Source of the DNA: Macrocystis pyrifera
Lineage: Eukaryota > Sar > Phaeophyceae > Laminariales > Laminariaceae
Reading direction: 5' to 3'
DNA: 64,000 nucleotides
NCBI GenBank assembly: GCA_031763025.1
Contig: JASSKH010000014.1
Coordinates: 7,616,563-7,680,562, forward strand
The notes under the pieces are model-generated. The model searched no databases. It was not told the DNA's origin and saw only the letters and a program-made list of their open reading frames with translations. Shown here piece after piece: positions 1-12,370 of this stretch. The position numbers were made by a program, and so were the translations under genes. Numbering within the stretch: position 1 is the first letter of the stretch; every line of letters starts with the position of its first letter.

Positions 1-705
1 ACGGGAAACACAGTTATTGCCGGTATCGGCCTGTATGACGCACGATATCTCGATGAAAACTTTCGCCCCGAATACCGGATAAGCTTCCTTTCACTGACTG
101 CGGAAAAAAAAAAAAAAAACACTACATCAAGACAATGCTTCCGATAACTTATTTCTGTCTCCGGTATAGTATTAAGAGGCCAGATAGAGGAGTACAACGT
201 ACTATTTTTTGCCGCATCAACCCTGATAAAACGTTTGATGTGAACGGTCTTGAGTGCGCTTGGACCCGCTGATATATACTACGCTGTTTGAAACACAACG
301 CTACGATGAAGCGCTGCCCCGTGTATGTGTGCAGCAAGTGTGAGCCATACTAGTACACGCTTCCCAGGCGAGTACACAGCCACTCGAACCAACGCGGACC
401 TTTACAACGGTTGCTGTCTGCTTAGAGGCAGGTGTCCAACACTAAGTAGATCGCCCGTCGTTGAATAGCTCGCTAAGTACAAAGTTGATCCTGACCGAGG
501 AAAAGCTCCTGTTGGCCATCTGCTTGGCAAAAGCTTTGGAGGGAGTGTCGCTAAGTCGACGTACCAACAGTAGACAAGCGACACCGGGGGCACTCTCTAC
601 TCGTAGGTGTGCCATCAATACATTCTGGGTTGCTGCCTGACTGAACCCAGCCAAGCCGACGTAGGGCCCTTGCGGAGGCATAAGAAGCGGTGGAAACGGT
701 AACAA
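1..705. other. No supported gene; end of an unidentified open frame at the window edge
   Basis: Frame 1 of the plus strand is open from base 1 to about base 140 and runs through an A-rich stretch (about 104-119). It could be the tail of an exon cut by the window edge, but I recognise no family. The remainder has only short overlapping frames on both strands with no consistent splice signals. The minus strand here lies downstream of the beta-helix fragment at 706-1,310 and could hold further exons of it, but nothing resembles the beta-helix pattern. Confidence 0.3.
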
Positions 706-1310
706 CTAGTTTACTGCAAATGGGTGTAGCGTATCAAGCCTAATTTTGACTATGTTTTTACCTCCGAAGGAAGCGTTGTTGTTCGCGAAGCCGCAGTCGT
801 ACACATGCAAAGAGCTGGAACCATCCACGGCGACGGCACCACCGTTTTCTGAATACCCTCCATCGAGAACCAACTGCTTCAGGACAAGCCTCGACTCATT
901 GTGCACGGAGAATATGCCGGTGGTACTCCCCAAGTCAAAGGTAGTGCCCGTACCGTGTTCTTCGATCAGTCCGGTCCGAATCGTGGGAAGCCGATTCCAG
1001 TTACCGTCACATTCTTCCGATGGGACACATCAATCCTCTGCTCGATGTCCAGGCTGTTGTACCAGGTGACAGCGAAAACACCTTGACCCGTGCAGTGCAT
1101 CACGTCAGTAAGGTTGTGTACATCAGCTGACGATATGACGTCAACTGCAATAGTCCCCGATGAACAGGGGGCAGGTCCTGCCCCTGCGACGAAGGAGGTT
1201 GCAAGCCCAGCCATCAGCATTGCCGGGGCGTCGACTATCATCATGCTGTTGCAGAACGTTGAGAGAACGCGTCCGAAAGAGTTGGGTTGTTGCCAATGTT
1301 TAGTTTGCAA
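706..1310 (-). pseudogene. Parallel beta-helix (Pmp-like) surface/secreted protein fragment, frameshifted
   Basis: Two minus-strand frames join into one product if a single-base shift near 985-990 is allowed. The N-terminal part (1310 to 966) has a hydrophobic, Ala-rich stretch after a Met-Met that looks like a signal peptide, a Cys, then a segment with spaced Asn/Val/Thr motifs (for example KNVTVTGIGFP). The second part (about 1000 to 706) reads on as LVLDGGYSENGGAVAV and DCGFANNNASFGG. The repeated GGAV.V and C.F.NN pattern is typical of right-handed beta-helix and polymorphic-outer-membrane-like repeat proteins, which are usually secreted or cell-surface. About one C appears lost in the run TTCCC. 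The frame after ASFG meets a possible splice donor (GTAAAA), so this may be a 5' exon. Family assignment is by eye; the frameshift could be real decay or a sequencing error. Confidence 0.5.
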
Positions 1311-4300
1311 GAAACGAATTGTGAAAACAGGTTACATACCTTGGCATTAACCAAACGTGTCAGATATTTTTATCCTCGGCAGCAATGCCATTTGTTTGGC
1401 TTAGAAACGTTCGATAGCAAACATAATATAATATACCAGAAGTAGTGACTTCAGTCTAGTTTATAAGGCAGGCGTTGACAGTATGTGCTAACTGGTTGTC
1501 CTTGTCACTGACAAAAACGGCCATGCTACGTATCCCGACGAGCGCGAATCGTGAGCCCGACGAACAACCATGTGATGCGTATATGCTGGGATACCCCGAC
1601 GGAAGATTGTTCTTGGGCTGGGTACACAGGATGAGTGTTTTGGCATTCGAAGATTGGTGACAGTCATAGAGCGGGACTAGGGAGAGATACCTCTTCACAG
1701 GTGCTACGGGGGAAATTATAGCGTGGGGCGGCTCCACGCGGTGTGTATCCAGTATATCATAGAAGAATGTTTGGGACCCCTGCGATACGGTGTGACACTG
1801 GCATGTTCGTGAGACGGTACCCAATTAGACGACGTAGTACGCGATTCTCAAAATTCATGGAATCGTGACCTGGTGCCCACATGGGTCGAAACAACGCCAA
1901 ACATATTACGCTTGTCGCACTAAGGGTACATACTGTAGGCGGCACCTATTTGTTATAAAGACTCACGCTTGAGGAGCTATACACCTCGCCCGACAGCCGA
2001 CGTTGAGACGTTGAGCAAAGCCATAAGCTAAGTCCAATGCACCATATCATTGGCTAAGTATCGGACGAATATGTATTCTTGTAATATACATGTCAGATCC
2101 AGTGTTAATAGGTGGCTCTTCAGCTGCTGAGCGCCGCCCGTTCACAACTGCTTGTGCTCAAACATGCGACTCCTACCCTTGTAGCATGGCCCAAATGACT
2201 CCTCACTACTGCGTTGGTATGCGTGATTGCCGCCAACGCACTGCAGCGTACACCGACTGCATCGACCCGCATCGTGGATGCTTGCTAACGAGTGCCCGCT
2301 CCCTGCCGGAAAGGTATCTGCATACTTCATATATGGTATCAATTTTGTGCGTTCTAACCGTATTCTTAAACGAACGGCTTCCTGTTTGTTGGTACTGCTT
2401 ATTGTCGTAACAAAAAGAACCGAAAGAATGGTTCGCCTGCCGTGTGTTTCTAACAATGCCCCAAGTAAAACTTAAAATTTGATTCGTTTTTGTCATTTTT
2501 GTCCTTGTGGTATAACCTGACCATACGAATTTCAGTGAGAGTCTCCTAACTCGTAGCCATTTCCAAGATGCAATTATCTCATACCCTCAGACCAGCTATT
2601 ATTGGAATTTTTTTAAGGGGTCTCAAAACAGGCTTTTTTGCCGAAACCCCGTGATCTACTGAACGGGACTGTCAAAAACACCGGTGGGCTCCTCGGGATG
2701 CTCCCCTTAGTTTTTCGAGAACGTTCTCGAGCACTTTTCCGTTTCTCCAGAGTTGTCGTAGGACTGTTCGTCCATATTTCCGGTTCTGAGGACATCGGGA
2801 TTTTCATCAAAAATCCTCGAAGATCCACTATTGCTGGCCCCAGTTCTGACCAACAGCTTTATTTCTGACCCTCCAGAGAAAATTGATTGGCAGCTCCAAA
2901 ATTCAAATTAGGACTCTGGAGAAACGGGAAATTGTTCCTGAAAGCTTGCAAAAACCTGCGGGGAGCATTTTGAGGAGTCCATCGGTATTTGTGGCTTTCC
3001 CGCCGAGTAAAACGCGTATATTCGGCCTGAAACCCCAGTTCTGAGAGCTCAGAAATAATTTCCCATAATATTTTAGTCTCAGAACACCACATTCGAGACA
3101 CGATTCTAAAAAAGCAGTCCGGAAGGATGTACTGACAGGCTACGCGATCATCAACCAAGTTATTAGGTTAAAAAGCGTTATTTTTTTTGTGGCTCTGATG
3201 CCTTTGGGGCTTTTCCCCCCCTTTTCTTCACATATTATTAATACATGCAACAACAACCGCGACAACGACTACACGACGGATGCTCACTATTAATACTCTC
3301 ATTGCAATTTTTTTTTTTTTTTTTACTCATCACTTTCACTTTCCAGCCTAATTCGTTAGAGGTTTAACCCTCGACGACCTTCTGGACAAGCCGTGGTCAC
3401 AGGTGTCTTCCCTTCTCCCCCCCGGTACGTGCCTTTATTTTTTATCGCGCATAGGGTTCAGCATTCCCACTGCTCGTCAATTTTCATCGAATGTAGCTAA
3501 CTCACGCTCTCGCCCTTTCCGCTACTCAAATCTCTTTTATGCAAGAAACAGTCCCTACGAGCACATGCACTCGGTGAGACTTGAACCCACGAAATTGATC
3601 TTGATAGGCACGCGGACCACCTACCAAGCCACCGGGGACGCCGGCTTGCATATAGGTCGCATTTGAGCCAAATGGAATACCGCAAAGCTTTTTTATATGT
3701 TGTCCCTCTGGCAACAGCTATTCATTTTGAGCGCACAGTTGCAGTTGCCGCCTGGGATGCCAAAGCGGTAGGGGGGCCATCCTAAACAAAAAGGGAGGCG
3801 CGACCACCCGTTGATAGTGAATATTTACGAACGGTTTATGGTTGACACCGATGGCCGACCCTCCGACCCGAGCCTAGCTCGAACCTCAACCCAGTGATCG
3901 AAGACGTGCTGTGCTTTTGGTAAGATCTTAGGCTGATTGAGCCACATATAATATACCTGGTAACTATTTAATAGCAAATTGCTACCTAGAGAAGATTCAT
4001 TGTCAGCAGGTGACCATTACCGCGAAAATGACAAAGCTTACTCCCCGGAGACTCACAACGTGTCCACCAGATTAGCGGTCGTTTGGGTAGGGGGAGGCAG
4101 CAACAACATATAGTGTTTTATGGCAGTGCGTAGTACTGCTGCTGTACCATAAAAGAAGCTAAAGCCACCAATATATATACATATATTATGTATAATACGA
4201 GGAAATAGTATTTTCCTGACGCGAAGTTGTTCCGGATTTTCCAGGATTACCGAATGTGGCTTGCGGAGATCTGAAACACGGTCGATACTCTGTGCACCGT

Positions 4301-5063
4301 TGTAGTTTGTGGTACTCAGATTAACATGAACCTGCGGTAGCTTTCCGTCGCCGTAAGCGCAAAGAGCAATGAGCCGCTCAATTCCATGTAGAGGTTGTGG
4401 GTCTGAATGGGACCGCGGCACACGGTCCCTACTCACACTGCGCATCTTCTACGTACTTTCGTTGACAGCCTCTGGGGTCTCTCTTCGTAATACAGACAAA
4501 CGCTGTACTGTATTTTTACGCAACTTTCCGAAGTATTGACCCTCGGCCGCCCTTCCTTGCGCTCGTATATCGGAGTAGGTTGGAACACTAATGGGTAGTC
4601 AAAATACTGATGTTCCTCGTATTTGTGGCAGCTCGTCCAACACGCCGTTACGTGCGGAGTTGGCATGCCTGTTGGTTCGGTGTACGACTTGCTCATTCTG
4701 CTGGGCACCCATCGTTGTCTGTGGTCGCTCCACCGTCAGCGCGCCCATGAGTCGGCCTTAACCACACGCTTGTTCTAAAAACTGAAGTACGGCAATATGG
4801 CTGGAAGATCCATACTTCGAGCATTATTCCAACAAGCTCATAGTTACATTCAAGTCAGAAATACACGAAAACGAAGACCGCCGAGCCAACTCGCACAAAC
4901 TTTTGCTCTTTGGTAATTTCTCTCCACTGTTGTACCCCTGTCACTCTTAGGGGTTTGTCCTTTTCCTGCTGTCCCTTTCTGTCCTATTGGCGATGCTTTG
5001 CTCGTGTGGCAACTGGCAAGGTATGTGTTGCTCTTCAGCACGCACGCTACTTATTTTCAAATT
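1311..5063. other. Gene-poor stretch, no recognised gene
   Basis: Only short frames occur, up to about 130 aa, with no family resemblance. A 106-aa plus-strand frame at 2,090-2,410 is rather Cys-rich, but I see no partner exons or signal peptide. A 16-bp perfect palindrome (TCGAGAACGTTCTCGA) sits at 2,715-2,730. Poly-T tracts lie near 3,180 and 3,309-3,324. The tRNA-like relic at about 3,570-3,642 is listed separately. Confidence 0.4.
3570..3642 (-). other. tRNA-like relic or SINE head (Pol III box A/B-like)
   Basis: On the minus strand, a box-A-like TGGCTTGGTAGG is followed about 40 nt later by a box-B-like GGTTCAAGTCT. The latter sits in a good T-arm: stem GTGGG with CTCAC around a 7-nt TTCAAGT loop. 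The flanking seven bases on each side do not form an acceptor stem and I could not fold an anticodon arm, so this is not an intact tRNA. A tRNA pseudogene or the head of a tRNA-derived SINE fits better. Confidence 0.35.
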
Positions 5064-5160
5064 AACCGTTTTAGAACTGCGGTCCCGTGTTGGGGATGAA
5101 CTATTAGTACTAAGCGCTTGATAGAGTTTTGTCCCCAAAACGGGAGTGCGGTACTAAAAC
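5064..5160. repeat. MITE-like imperfect hairpin (family M, copy 1)
   Basis: Arms at about 5,064-5,096 and 5,126-5,160 are imperfect inverted repeats containing GTTTTAG, a CTGCGGTCCCG-like core and TTGGGGA. The same core makes up the better preserved hairpin at 6,168-6,266, so the two are relatives. No coding capacity. A clear target duplication was not found. Confidence 0.55.
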
Positions 5161-6167
5161 TCATTCGCTTTCTGTCTCAATATTCGTATCAGGGTTAATA
5201 TTAGGGCCTATCATATCGAGAACATTTGGTCCTTTCAATTTAATTCGATTTTTTTGTTCCTAATTTCATTTGCGTCTGATTGGCCGAAGAGTGAATGACC
5301 AGGCAGGATTCGAAGGGGCAGATTAGAAAAAAACAATTTGAGTGAAAAGTCTCTTCTGGGACTTTTTTCGTGTGATTTTCATAACTTCAATTTCGAATTT
5401 GGGAGTTGATCAACCTTGATGTAGCATGTTCATGGTGGGTCAACGCCCCCGCTGGAGTCCGGGGTGATTCTTGGCCGCTCCGGTGACCACCGTCGAGGCG
5501 ATAAAACGCGAACCTCAACGACTGGCGACCGGAGCAATAATAGCCGCACCCACGGCCACAGACCATAGCACATCGTATCCCGGCGGTGGCGCCTCAAAAG
5601 AAATCATCGCTGCCAAAAGCCCAATTTTTCGCCCTGCTCGATCGGCCAACCATCACGAAAACCGAGCAAACGACCAAAAAACCACAGGATACGCTCGAGA
5701 CCTCGATAGCTGCATCACCGTTGCTGTTCTGCACGTGGCGTTTGAGGGCTCCCTCCGCCCACCCAAGACACCGTGAGAGTGGTAGCTTCCTATCCTGCGC
5801 CACCAAAAAGAAAAAAATGCTGGCGGCGGTACGCACGCGACAACGCAAACCTTCGCTCTCGTCTGCGCTCGTCGCTCTTGGTCGGCTGGGCGTTATGTGA
5901 CGCGCTGCGTTATTCCAGGTTGTTCCGATTTCCTTTTTGCTTGTTAATGAAAGCGCCGTTTCCCGATAGAATACAAGCAAACACGTTTTTTTTTTTTTTT
6001 TTTCGAAATCAAATAAAAATTCATTAGAATTGAAATTTTATTTCCAAAATAACGAAATTTAGTGTTCCCCGTTAAGATGGGCTCTTAGTACATTGGGTTT
6101 GCTTGTCTAAGATATACTAATGTTTTTTCGGTTTGTATAATGTGTTTCGTGCTATTGTCAGTGGACT
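5161..6167. other. Gene-poor stretch, no recognised gene
   Basis: Overlapping open frames of about 100-128 aa at 5,471-5,980 on both strands reflect a GC-richer patch. None resembles a family I know, and neither strand has convincing splice signals. A poly-T tract lies near 5,986-6,003, followed by AT-rich sequence. Confidence 0.35.
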
Positions 6168-6266
6168 TTTAACCCCTTTAGTACCGCAGTCCCGATTTGG
6201 GGACAAACCAGTCTAATTCCAAGTCATTTGTCCCCAAATCGGGACTGCGGTTCTGAAAGGGTTAAA
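6168..6266. repeat. MITE-like hairpin (family M, copy 2)
   Basis: Two 40-nt arms (6,168-6,207 and 6,227-6,266) are near-perfect reverse complements around a 19-nt loop. The inner parts share ACCGCAGTCCCGATTTGGGG; the outer parts (AACCC, AAGGG) differ slightly. The structure is that of a miniature inverted-repeat element or foldback relic and is related to the hairpin at 5,064-5,160. Confidence 0.7.
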
Positions 6267-7938
6267 GTAGTCGGATGCCCGGTCCTTTTGTACCTCGTTT
6301 GATTGCGTTGTTGTGTTTGCGAAAACAAATGGTTTTCTCCGTCTCACAGTCTGTGCGTGACCACACAACTTGGATCTCTCTGTGTGAGATGAAAAATCAG
6401 GACGGACACTGGGTTGTACCGATGTAGTCGGATATAATTTATACCATATTTAGTATGTAATACATTTAGGTATAGGGAAACATTGGAAACTGTTGTTGTA
6501 GCACAGAATAATAAACGGGCAGGGCATCTACTGTATTAAGTGGCTGCTGTCAACCCCTTCGATACATCAGCGTGAAAAAGTGGCGAATGCGAGCGATGCT
6601 TTGCACTGCATGGTCACGGGAACCGCCACAGCCCGGGATGCTGCGAAAGAACATGATGATCCCAAAGTGTCTCGTAGTGTGATGTACGACACACCCCGTA
6701 ATGCGGCGCGATATCTCTACCACCGGACACGTTTCCTGCAAGGTTCATACCGCACTGCAGTACTGGTCACTTTGAAGGTCGCCATACCTGGGCTTTACAA
6801 GGGGTTTTCACGTGTTAACGGGATGCATCGAGCGCCCTGGATGGCAAAAAGAGGACAACCGTTACCCACGCTGTGTATGTTGCTGACCACGTGCATATTT
6901 AGGCAAGGCATCTACGTTTGGCGAGGAGCCGTGCACGATCAAATATCTCTACAAACCCTAGAAGAGTATTTCGACATCCAAATGCGGTTTCAATACCGAA
7001 GTATCAAGTTAGAGCCGTCATACTGGTATGCGTTTACAGCAGCAGTTGTCGTACTACTATACTGCACTACTGCTTTGTCCGAACGGCACTTATAACTATC
7101 ATTCTCACTTCGTACGTAGCTCTTTGAAAACCTACGTGAAATTGCCGGTGGTGGTAGCGCCTTTCTAGATCTGACGCGCTTGAAAAAGCACGACGATTAG
7201 CGACGATGTCCGACAGTCCGCGGTCCGAATGGCAAGAAGTTCCTTCGACCCGCTGCTTGGTTAGGGTTGTGATAGCTGGAAACGGGTGGCTTGCTGGGTG
7301 GAATGGCGTGGCGCGTGCCACGTACGAGTTGCATTTTATGTCAACAAATATTGCCAGTGCTGCAACGGGTTCATCCGGCATTCGGTACTATAACGTACTT
7401 AAAGTAGTACCCCGTCTTCTTCTGGTACTAAATCGTACGAGAGTATTTCTGGTAGCAGAATGTGACGCTACTGTCACCCTCATGATGTATATACGTTGCG
7501 AAGCAGCTGTTTTGAACGATACCTTAACTCACGATGATTGACGGTTGAGGCCTGTAAAGCGTGCTCAAAATATGAAACATGCACACATGTAGTAGTAAAG
7601 GGATCCTCGTTTGAGAAATACCTGTATTTTCGTAGGTACCGCCGATGTCAATGGAAGAACGACGACAACAGCCCTCCCGCCGTTTGTTGTCAACGGTACT
7701 CTGAGTAAGAAATAAAATTCGTACGATTTTCCGTAATTATTCAAAGTTGTTCGTAGTCATTCTTAAGAAAAAAATGTCCCACACATGCAGGAACCAAAGT
7801 CTGGCACAGTCACGGCATTATTTTTATGCTTCCCTTCCGACAGTAGAGGGTAGATGCCACAGGCACGGCAGCATCGACATTTTAGGCACGATATCGATTT
7901 TGTTATCCCAAGCGATTATAGTTATAAACTATATATAT
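6267..7938. other. Gene-poor stretch, no recognised gene
   Basis: The longest frame (plus, 6,580-7,095, 171 aa) begins at a GTG, has no recognisable domain and ends in a hydrophobic segment. It may be chance. Several other frames of about 100 aa overlap it on either strand. No repeat units shared with the rest of the window were seen until about 7,939. Confidence 0.35.
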
Positions 7939-7985
7939 ACAAGGCTTTCCTTCGGAGTGGGTATTCCGTCGTTTCTTGTACAAAT

Positions 7986-8174
7986 ACATTTAGTTTGGTT
8001 GGCTTTGGGCTATATGACGCCAATTGCAGTTTTGGTTGGCTTTGGGCTTTGACGCCAATTGCAGTTATATTGCAATTGGGGTAATACCCCAAAGCCAACC
8101 AAACTAAATGTTATGACGCCAATTGCAGTTATATTGAAATTGGGGCAATACCCAAAGCCAACCAAACTAAATGT
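7986..8174. repeat. Foldback hairpin in macrorepeat C1
   Basis: The left arm begins ACATTTAGTTTGGTTGGC; reverse-complement arms end at about 8,111 and again at 8,174. The ATGACGCCAATTGCAG module is repeated between them, so it reads as a partly duplicated MITE. The same structure occurs in C2 and C3 and was therefore part of the macrorepeat before amplification. Confidence 0.75.
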
Positions 8175-8649
8175 ATTTGTGTAAGAAACGGTGAAAGGAT
8201 GTAATAATCGCGTTTATTTGTGAACGTAATGTGAAACGTAAGATCGGGTGACGCAAGAGAAAGAATGACATTCGTCTAACAGCTAATAGTAAGGATAACA
8301 TCTTTCATCAGTGCGGGGAGAGAGTGGAGTAGTGCATGGCATGCGGATGATATACAACATACATACAGGCTGTTGTTTCAAGGAAGGTTCGGGAGAGAGA
8401 GAGAAAGCAGCAGTGCCGGCAACGACAACGGTTATGGAAATGTTGTATAGTTGCTGGGCGGGGGGCCGCGATTTCGATTTAGCCAGCATAGGAGTTTGGA
8501 TGAGACATGATATGTAAAACGTCTTCCAGGCTGCTGTAGTAACGAGGCGGGAGGCCCAGAATGTGGATATGTCCGCTGTTGAACCCGTTGGATATGTGTA
8601 GGGAGAAATAATCGTGATTTTGGGAAATGTGGGAACAATTTGTTGCCTC

Positions 8650-8809
8650 TCATTCGTCCTGGATGGAAATTTGCTTGGCGTACTGCTTCGGAATTCCGCG
8701 AAGCCCTGGAGCAGGCGAAATGGAAGGCAGTCTTCCTGCGCTTGATGATAATGTCTCCGTCTTTGATGGTGGAGTCCATCAGGCGGCAGTTGTAGCTCTT
8801 GCCACCGAC
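8650..8809 (-). pseudogene. Exon-like segment Y of macrorepeat C1 (Cys-x2-Cys lost)
   Basis: The minus strand has a splice-acceptor-like TTCGACCAG before 8,809, then an open frame with GGKSYNC, DGDIIIK and FHFAC. In C3 and C4 the same position reads GGKCYNC, giving C-x2-C ... H-x2-C spacing suggestive of a small zinc-binding module. In a second frame the segment ends KQYAKQISIQDE and a stop at 8,650. Relative to C2-C4 this copy has a 3-nt in-frame deletion and a synonymous CAG to CAA change there, which hints at past coding constraint. The two frames cannot both be used without a shift, so it is annotated as broken. Confidence 0.3.
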
Positions 8810-9262
8810 CTGGTCGAAGTAAACAGGGTGCGCGGGGCGGGAGTGGCGTGCAGGGAATGGCGGGGGAGAGGGAATGGCGGGGGAGGAGGGGGAAGGGGGG
8901 GGGGGGGGGGGGGGGCCAGAGTTCATTATATGTACTGCTCTACAGCGGCACAACAGCAGTACGTAATCGCTTGCTATACGACGGCAGCAGCAGCAGCAGC
9001 AGAAGCAGCAAGTACATGCGTAAAACGCAGCAGGAAAACGGCCAAAATATAATTTTTAACGTACCAAAACGCCCATTTGGGTGCAAAAACGACCAAGAAA
9101 AACAGTAATCCGAATACATAAGAACAATCAGTGGATATTGAGCCAGCATTAGCAGTATCAGCAGCAGCAACAGCAGCAGCCGCAACGGCTTCGAGCAGTG
9201 GTTGCGGCAGCGTTAGAAACATTAGCAGCAGCAGAAGCAGCCATGGATCGCCGCAGCGTTGG

Positions 9263-9510
9263 TGTTACAGCGGGTGGCGCCAGGGAGGGAGGTTCATAGC
9301 GCTGTGACTGTCGTGACCAGCGCTATGGGGAGGATAATACGGCGCGAGACCACTGTCCTGATCAGGGTCACGCGTCGGGTCTATTCGATAGGCAGAGGGC
9401 AAGCTTTGGTTAGCATCCTCTGGGCGGATCTTATAGGGGCAGGGAGGATCCCCGGTGTGGGAACGCCTTCGGTCTCGGGTACAGAGCCAGTAACGAGGTT
9501 CCGGGACCAC
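9263..9510 (+). repeat. LTR-A 5' LTR, left fragment
   Basis: First 248 bp of the 565-bp LTR, identical to 23,709-23,956 except for one base. It is cut at GGGACCAC by the DNA transposon and continues at 17,125. Confidence 0.9.
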
Positions 9511-12235
9511 CAATGAGAATGACTATCATTGGGGACTCACAGGGGACGTTTAAGCCCATCCCCTGTCCCCACGTACGTGTAAAAATGGCGTTCATTGTGT
9601 GTAGGCGTTACTGACCGGGGAGACCAGAATTGAGCACCCAGGGTGTGCACTTCACTTGGAGACTGGAGACGAAGCCTTATAGCTACAGGCGCCAATGGTT
9701 GGTTTATGGGTGCTCTGCTGCCTCCTTCTGCTGTGCCCAGCAAATCAGGCCCTGCAAGGTTTGTCCGCGAAATATCGAGAGCCTTTTGCATACCATTTTC
9801 CGGGGATAAGAATGGCCAATCTTTCGGAGTCGTTGCTGCTGCTGTCCTAACCGCGAGTGCTGCATCCCATCCCGTTCGCCGCTTGCTTCGCGTGCTCATA
9901 GTCAGGACGGCTTGTTAATTGGCGCAAGTTTCCGTTTGAGAAACGATACTCCACACGATGTAAACTTGATATCTGCTTGAACGTTTTGTTCCAAATTACG
10001 ATATCCCGACGAAGTGCGGCCCACAACCCATACATAATATTCAAAATTCAAAATTCGTATTTCATCACTGATTGACGCCTGTGTCTGTTATTGCACGTAT
10101 ACTGCCTGTACATACGGTACAGCAGTACGTGTTCGTATACCAGGAATACTTCCTACAGGATCCATATACAACAGCAGCGGCTGGACCGAATTCTCGTGAG
10201 CGACAAGATCGAACCGGTACCTGAAGGCGGCCAGTTGGAGATGTCACCTGACGCCTTGGCCAGTGTTTTTGGGGACGGCGCTGGAGAGCAGCATCATCAT
10301 TGATTCAGTGAAAGCTTCCGCTCAGAGGGCGACGGCTGTGACAGAGTGGCCGGTAGTGGGCGGGTCCTCTTGGACCAGTACTACAGCAGGCATGGACGCC
10401 GCAGGTGACAACAACAACAGTAGTCCACATATTTTTGTCCAGAGGTACGAGGTAGCAAGATTTACGAGCACGAGAGATACGAGGACTTCGTCTTGTTTCT
10501 ATTATTATCCCCGTAAAAAAACTGAACCCGCCGCGTTTTGGGGGACAGACTTGGAAAAAGCATATCGGACCGGTCATCGATTTCCACACGAATGATCAAC
10601 CCGAGGGTAGATTTTTCAGAGAGCAGCCAAAAGCCTGATCTGTAGTGTAGCCAGCTCATATTGGCGGGTGGGAGCCGTGTAACCTGCTTGATCTCTACGA
10701 GTACGAATTTTTTCCTGTTTGGGATCTATACTGTACAGATCTTCCCAAACATACCATAGCGGACCTATTGTAGATAATCTATTACTACTGGAGGTCGTGA
10801 TCTGTCCGATTTATAATAGGACTTGCCACAAGCAGTAAAAAGAAACCAGTCCGAGATTTAAAGAAAAACAAGTGAATCGGGAGCCTTTATACGAGTAGAA
10901 CGCACCCCTTTTTCCAGCCTGAGCATTCCCTTACTTGGAGTTACATGATGTGCGCACAAATAATTTGCGCGAGTACTACAGCAGTATGGCATGAAAAAGG
11001 ACGTGAGTGAGAGGGTCAACATGTCGACAAAAAAATGACTATTGTATAAAGTGATACCAGGTATATCAATAACGTCAACCAGCCCGGGTCGCTGGGGTAG
11101 GTGCGCGACACCTGTTCGGACTCGTGATACTGCGAGGATAACAGGGTGGCACACAGATTGTATATTGCCAGGTTTGCACACTTGCTTGGATGCTTGGTAA
11201 GGTTTCAATAAAAAGTCGTTATTTTGGTTCTGACTACAGTAGCATACGGTACCGGCCCTCTGATCAGAAGCAGATCAATTGGTTCAAAGTTATTGATAGA
11301 TTATTCGTTTGAGAAGCGTGTTCCCTATACAAACGTCGGTATCGAGTTTCTTACTTCTCGTTTTTTTTACGGCTAAATTTCTTGTGGTGCTCTTTGCGAG
11401 GGGAGGAGGTGTCGATACCATGGGGCCCCAAAAGCCGAAAGGGTTATCGAACGTCAATTGTGCGCGTCTGACGTGTCGCGCACTTTTCAAAGTTGAATAT
11501 CAATCACTACTTCAGTCGAATTCGCAGCTGACGTATTTGTTTCCCCCCGAGCAAGTCTGAGTAGCCCAACAATCAACGACCACGCTGCGTGTCACAGCTC
11601 GTTTACGTCTTCTCGTCATAAAAGACGGACGACAGCATCTCCAACAGCGAGTGCACGAACGAGTACCCGGGGGGGCAAATGAAACGCGCTTCGCAACGGG
11701 AGCTATGGGTTAAATTGACAAGACACGATTTGAACGTGAAAGTATGGTGAGCTTGAGCTTATGTTTACCAATCCGCCAGAGGATTAAAAAAAAAAAAAAA
11801 AGTGCCAAGTGCTATTAATACTTTTATCCGTGAAAATTATTTGGGAGACGGGTATTACTCGCGAGTACCCGGGCAATCGGTCAAAGGGATACACCTCACT
11901 GGATGAAGTATTTTTTATGGACCAATGCGTAATGTATTATTTTCCGTGAATGCACCACGTATTATTATGCTAGCAACACGGCCGTGGTTTACTGTAGCGC
12001 GATGTCCCGCGTCCAGTAAATTTGGTAAACTACTGTAGTATCGCTGCATTAGTATTGCCATCTCAGTCATCCGGGGGGGAAATAGATACAGTTAACACGC
12101 TCCCGTACTGGGACCAAACTACCTCTGCGACAGTCCCTGATGCCCACCTACCCCACCCCTCCCTCCCCCTTGTTTGCATGCCCTTCCCTTCCCCTTTCCT
12201 TGCCTCTCCTTTTGGTTTCGCTGTAACTTTTCCAG

Positions 12236-12370
12236 ACGGTCATGGAGGCGCTGTGGGTCAACGGAACCCTGCCGCGCAAGAAGCCCTCTGGCGACATCGA
12301 GAGTGTTTCTAAGTCAAAGACGGACAACCCGTCTACCAAGACGAGCAAGACCTCATGGCTTATGTTTTGA
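12236..12370 (+). CDS. Candidate 3' exon in DNA transposon copy 1
   Basis: A pyrimidine-rich stretch ends in CTGTAACTTTTCCAG just before 12,236, and a 44-codon frame follows to TGA at 12,368-12,370, ending SKTSWLMF. Copy 2 (about 51,802-51,942) keeps the acceptor, the C-terminal 28 or so codons and the same stop, but an indel shifts the first part. More of the differences between copies change residues than not, so coding constraint is weak. No domain recognised. Confidence 0.25.
   Translation, partial: TVMEALWVNGTLPRKKPSGDIESVSKSKTDNPSTKTSKTSWLMF

Larger units (their letters stand above)
7939..9262. repeat. Macrorepeat unit C1, left part
   Basis: Homology with 29,111 onward and 36,190 onward starts at ACAAGGCTTTCC. 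In order it holds a foldback hairpin, a stretch with GTAAGATCGGGTGACGCAAG, the minus-strand exon-like segment Y, a G-rich tract near 8,896 and the first CAG-rich sub-repeat. It stops at GCAGCGTTGG (9,262), where the 15-kb LTR element is inserted. The unit resumes at 24,278. Sister units at 30,378-30,405 and about 37,470 show the uninterrupted join, including the single TTGG. Confidence 0.85.

Noticed and set aside
2090..2410. Cys-rich 106-aa frame resembling a small secreted peptide
   Set aside because: No signal peptide, no conserved Cys framework I can name, and overlapping frames on the other strand are equally open.
2715..2730. 16-bp perfect palindrome as an operator-like site
   Set aside because: Single occurrence in a gene-poor region with no promoter context; chance cannot be excluded.
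9537..9899. 120-aa minus frame near the left end of transposon copy 1 (partly shared with copy 2)
   Set aside because: Differences from copy 2 mostly change residues and an indel shifts the frame after LLGTAEG, so it looks non-coding.
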